From: SIG587 sp045531585
Lineage (GTDB): Bacteria; Bacillota; Clostridia; Oscillospirales; Acutalibacteraceae
DNA length: 6,699 nt
Direction of reading: 5' to 3'
Assembly (NCBI GenBank): GCA_045531585.1
Contig: JAZSEH010000054.1
Coordinates: 1 to 6,699 of the forward strand
Shown: positions 5,346-6,699 of the stretch, one piece after another
Numbering within the stretch: the stretch's first letter is position 1
Layout of the letters: each line of letters starts with the position of its first letter
Notes under the pieces: model-generated
Database searches by the model: none
What the model was told of the DNA's origin: nothing
Seen by the model: the letters and a program-made list of their open reading frames with translations, nothing else
Translations under genes and position numbers: made by a program

Positions 5346-5351
5346 ATTATA
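5346..5351 (-). promoter_or_regulatory. -10 box of tRNA-Arg promoter
   Basis: A perfect TATAAT lies on the minus strand 18 nt upstream of the mature tRNA 5' end. No good -35 hexamer is seen at 16-18 nt spacing. Confidence 0.6.
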
Positions 5352-5414
5352 CCACAGCAAGGGTTTAAAATCCACCCTTTTTAAAAATATATTTTGGGTT
5401 TTTAATAAAAACAC

Positions 5415-5443
5415 TTGACATAACAAGAGGTTTATGTTAGAAT
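5415..5443 (+). promoter_or_regulatory. Promoter of tRNA-Tyr
   Basis: A perfect TTGACA (5415-5420), a 17-nt spacer and TAGAAT (5438-5443). The start is expected near 5450, about 30 nt before the mature tRNA. Confidence 0.85.
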
Positions 5444-5479
5444 AAACTTCGCGGTTGAAAGACCGCCAACTTAATATTT

Positions 5480-5564
5480 GGGAGTGTTCCCGAGTGGCCA
5501 AAGGGGGCAGACTGTAAATCTGTTGTCTTCGACTTCGGTGGTTCGAATCCACCCGCTCCCACCA
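5480..5564 (+). tRNA. tRNA-Tyr (anticodon GUA)
   Basis: 85-nt class II tRNA with encoded CCA. Acceptor GGGAGTG pairs with CGCTCCC. The anticodon loop CTGTAAA, between GCAGA and TCTGT, gives GTA at 34-36, reading UAU and UAC. A long variable arm (TGTCTTCGACT region) is typical of bacterial tRNA-Tyr. The T arm contains GGTTCGAATCC. It is transcribed divergently from tRNA-Arg, with about 150 bp between them. Confidence 0.96.
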
Positions 5565-5595
5565 AAAATCCTCGTTCGTAAGAACGAGGATTTTT
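5564..5595 (+). terminator. Intrinsic terminator of tRNA-Tyr
   Basis: AAAAATCCTCGTTC (5564-5577) pairs perfectly with GAACGAGGATTTTT (5582-5595), a 14-bp stem with loop GTAA. The first A is the last base of the tRNA CCA. Confidence 0.9.
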
Positions 5596-5683
5596 ACTTT
5601 TTCACTTTTCACTTTTCACTTTTCTCTTAAATACAAGGATTTTCGGGAAGTAATAAGTAAGAAGTAATAGTGAAGAAGTTCAC
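5596..5683. repeat. Oppositely oriented heptanucleotide repeat arrays
   Basis: CACTTTT occurs three times in tandem (5603-5623), after a degenerate ACTTTTT copy. From 5648 there is a second 7-nt periodic run: AAGTAAT, AAGTAAG, AAGTAAT and AGTGAAG (5648-5675). It is roughly the reverse complement of the first type. A short GTGAA-GAAG-TTCAC hairpin (5670-5683) closes the block. No gene is seen here. Confidence 0.7.
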
Positions 5684-5760
5684 TCCGCCAACGGTGGAAT
5701 ATAACTGAGATCTCCGTCAAGATGGATTTGAACGACCGAAACGGCGATACATCTTGTTTG
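5684..5760. repeat. Palindrome-rich, dispersed-repeat-like segment
   Basis: It contains TCCGCC-AAC-GGTGGA (5684-5698), the palindrome GAGATCTC (5707-5714) and an inverted pair CAAGATG (5718-5724)/CATCTTG (5750-5756). Its composition and short palindromes resemble intergenic repeats that recur in clostridial genomes, but copy number cannot be judged from one window. The right arm overlaps the -35 box of the next gene. Confidence 0.45.
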
Positions 5761-5782
5761 ATTTCTTATTTTATGCTATAAT
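5754..5782 (+). promoter_or_regulatory. Promoter of the DxDGDG lipoprotein gene
   Basis: TTGTTT (5754-5759), a 17-nt spacer and TATAAT (5777-5782), with an extended -10 TG at 5774-5775. The first bases of the -35 lie in the CATCTTG arm of the preceding inverted repeat. Confidence 0.7.
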
Positions 5783-5803
5783 TAAATAAAAGGGAGTGAT
5801 TAT

Positions 5804-6421
5804 GTGAAAAGAATAATAGTAGTAGCCTTGGCATTAATTTGTATACTGGGAACCGTCGGGTGTACAAATGAAAAGGAAGCCCTAAATGATTCTGTTATAG
5901 AAGCTTATTCCACTTTCTTGTCAGGAGATAAAACATTCTTGTCTGATGGATGGGAGGAAAAGTGGTACATTCCTGACTTTCAAGATACTGCATTAGAGTA
6001 TGAATACACCTATTTGGATTTGGATGGAGATGGCGCGGTAGAACTGCTTGTTCAATTGCAAGATAACCCGTGTGGTTATAATGGTGTATTTCATTTTGAC
6101 GGCGAACAGATGCTCTGTTGGAACAGCGATTCTGTGGAAGGAAGTTGTCGTGATTATCCGCTTTGTAATGGAATAATGGTGCGGCAATATGATTATTCAG
6201 GCACGCGAAGCTATAAGCTTTTCCGTTATAAGTCAAATGGTGAAACGGAGAATATTTCTAACCTATTTGCACGAGATGAATTGATTTATTCAGACAGTAC
6301 AGAACCGTGTCCATATTATGAAATAGATGGAACAGAAGTTGACAAGGATGAATTCAATAAACAAATTAATTCGTTAATTACAGAGCAACTGATTAAACGC
6401 ACGGATTGGAAGGAAATATAA
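5804..6421 (+). CDS. Uncharacterised lipoprotein with DxDGDG motif
   Basis: 205-aa predicted lipoprotein of unknown function. A short basic start, hydrophobic core and GTVGC lipobox place Cys20 at the mature N-terminus. The mature part is acidic and polar. YLDLDGDGAVELLVQ (about residues 70-84) has the D-x-D-G-D-G-x-x-E-L pattern of calcium-binding loops in EF-hand-like or FG-GAP/VCBS-like repeats, common in secreted clostridial proteins. Only one such loop is seen, followed by strand-like segments (GVFHFDGEQ, SYKLFRYKSNG) that could form a small beta-rich domain. The start is GTG 5804 with AGGGAG at 7-nt spacing; an overlapping ATG (5802) runs straight into TGA and cannot be used. It is monocistronic, with its own promoter and terminator. 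Codon choice looks more AT-rich than in the operon at 1835-4593, which together with the flanking repeats hints at acquisition (inference). Confidence 0.8.
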   Translation: MKRIIVVALALICILGTVGCTNEKEALNDSVIEAYSTFLSGDKTFLSDGWEEKWYIPDFQDTALEYEYTYLDLDGDGAVELLVQLQDNPCGYNGVFHFDGEQMLCWNSDSVEGSCRDYPLCNGIMVRQYDYSGTRSYKLFRYKSNGETENISNLFARDELIYSDSTEPCPYYEIDGTEVDKDEFNKQINSLITEQLIKRTDWKEI

Positions 6422-6488
6422 ATTGTAATTTTTCGTATTGATTTTTTAAAGAACAAAGTGGCATCTAAATAGTTCGTAACAGCCAAAC

Positions 6489-6519
6489 AAAGAGCATATC
6501 CTTTTGGGTATGCTTCTTT
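6489..6519 (+). terminator. Intrinsic terminator after the DxDGDG lipoprotein gene
   Basis: 6489-6501 pairs with 6506-6519, a 13-bp stem with one bulged T, one G-U pair and a TTTT loop. A T-rich tail interrupted by AC follows. It lies about 70 nt after the stop. Confidence 0.72.
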
Positions 6520-6526
6520 ACTTTTA

Positions 6527-6576
6527 TATATTGTATTTTCACATTATTTATGTTAATATACAATATATAATGTGAA
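6527..6576. promoter_or_regulatory. Two interleaved perfect inverted repeats over the phosphofructokinase promoter
   Basis: Repeat A is TATATTGTAT (6527-6536) with ATACAATATA (6558-6567). Repeat B is TTCACATTAT (6538-6547) with ATAATGTGAA (6567-6576). Each is 10 bp and perfect, and the arms alternate A-B-A'-B'. They cover the promoter elements, so one or two regulators could bind here (inference). Confidence 0.5.
6531..6559 (+). promoter_or_regulatory. Candidate promoter of the phosphofructokinase gene
   Basis: TTGTAT (6531-6536), a 17-nt spacer and TAATAT (6554-6559). A perfect TATAAT at 6566-6571 is an alternative -10 but lacks a good -35. Both overlap the inverted repeats at 6527-6576. 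Confidence 0.5.
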
Positions 6577-6592
6577 TTAGGGGATTTTTACT

Positions 6593-6699
6593 ATGAATAT
6601 TGCAATTGCACAGTCCGGCGGACCTACCTGCGCTATTAACGCGTCTCTTTTGGGTGTTTTCCGTCACACTGCAAAATACGATGAAATAAAAGAAATCTA
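6593..6699 (+). CDS. Phosphofructokinase, probably PPi-dependent type, N-terminal fragment
   Basis: ATG 6593 with AGGGGA at 8-nt spacing opens a frame that runs off the window after 35 complete codons. The start, MNIAIAQSGGPTCAINASLL followed by GV, has the Q-S-G-G-P-T-x-x-I-N-A-S pattern of pyrophosphate-type fructose-6-phosphate 1-phosphotransferases and their ATP-using relatives. The classical bacterial PfkA has T-S-G-G-D-x-P-G-M-N-A instead. The enzyme phosphorylates fructose 6-phosphate in glycolysis; PPi-type members work reversibly. Donor specificity depends on residues beyond the window, so PPi use is inferred. It has its own promoter, apparently under an inverted-repeat operator. Confidence 0.85.
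   Translation, partial: MNIAIAQSGGPTCAINASLLGVFRHTAKYDEIKEI

Noticed and set aside
5184..5612. Open minus-strand frame of 142 codons across both tRNA genes
   Set aside because: It reads through tRNA-Arg, the antisense of tRNA-Tyr and two terminators. The protein-like stretches are translations of tRNA arms.
5802..5807. ATG start at 5802 for the DxDGDG lipoprotein
   Set aside because: It is out of frame and followed at once by TGA. GTG 5804 gives the signal peptide and correct Shine-Dalgarno spacing.
6554..6571. Reading the phosphofructokinase inverted repeats as an RNA pseudoknot
   Set aside because: Most of the arms lie upstream of the expected transcription start, so they would not be in the mRNA. 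A DNA-level operator is more likely.

Overview
The window reads as chromosomal DNA of a low-to-mid-GC, probably spore-forming Clostridia (Oscillospiraceae/Ruminococcaceae-like). The grounds are AGGAGG-type ribosome binding sites, sigma-A-type TTGACA/TATAAT promoters, many intrinsic terminators, a PdaA-type cortex deacetylase, Cys-rich lipoprotein signal peptides and the N-terminus of a PPi-type phosphofructokinase. The taxon is inferred, not proven.

Layout. Positions 1-110 hold the last codons of a probable DDE transposase. Next is pdaA (237-1253, +), a lipoprotein-like muramic-acid deacetylase. It converges, across a bidirectional terminator (1257-1284), on a small minus-strand lipoprotein with an Ada-like zinc-ribbon tail (1290-1556). 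Upstream of that lipoprotein is a minus-strand structured RNA of about 160 nt (about 1574-1732). It has its own promoter and an intrinsic terminator directly before the lipoprotein's Shine-Dalgarno sequence. I match it to no known class, and it is the best candidate here for something undescribed.

A divergent promoter (1778-1806) drives a tight three-gene operon on the + strand: an RluA-type pseudouridine synthase (1835-2479), an MFS/GPH-SLC45-like transporter (2476-3777) and a membrane-anchored glycerophosphodiester phosphodiesterase (3781-4593). It ends at a terminator whose stem and loop include the last codons and the stop. The last two genes may import and hydrolyse a glycerophosphodiester or related compound (inference).

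From 4616 the region is accessory and decayed. It holds a 5'-truncated sugar isomerase/epimerase remnant on the minus strand, then at least four perfect hairpins in tandem (4897-5023) with a fifth, weaker one, then a non-coding stretch ending at the terminator of tRNA-Arg(CCG) (minus, 5251-5327). tRNA-Tyr(GUA) (plus, 5480-5564) is transcribed divergently and ends at a strong hairpin. It is followed by heptanucleotide repeat arrays and a dispersed-repeat-like segment (5596-5760). This segment appears to supply the -35 box of a gene for an uncharacterised lipoprotein with a DxDGDG motif (5804-6421). The window ends in the first 35 codons of a phosphofructokinase gene (6593-), whose promoter carries two interleaved perfect inverted repeats.
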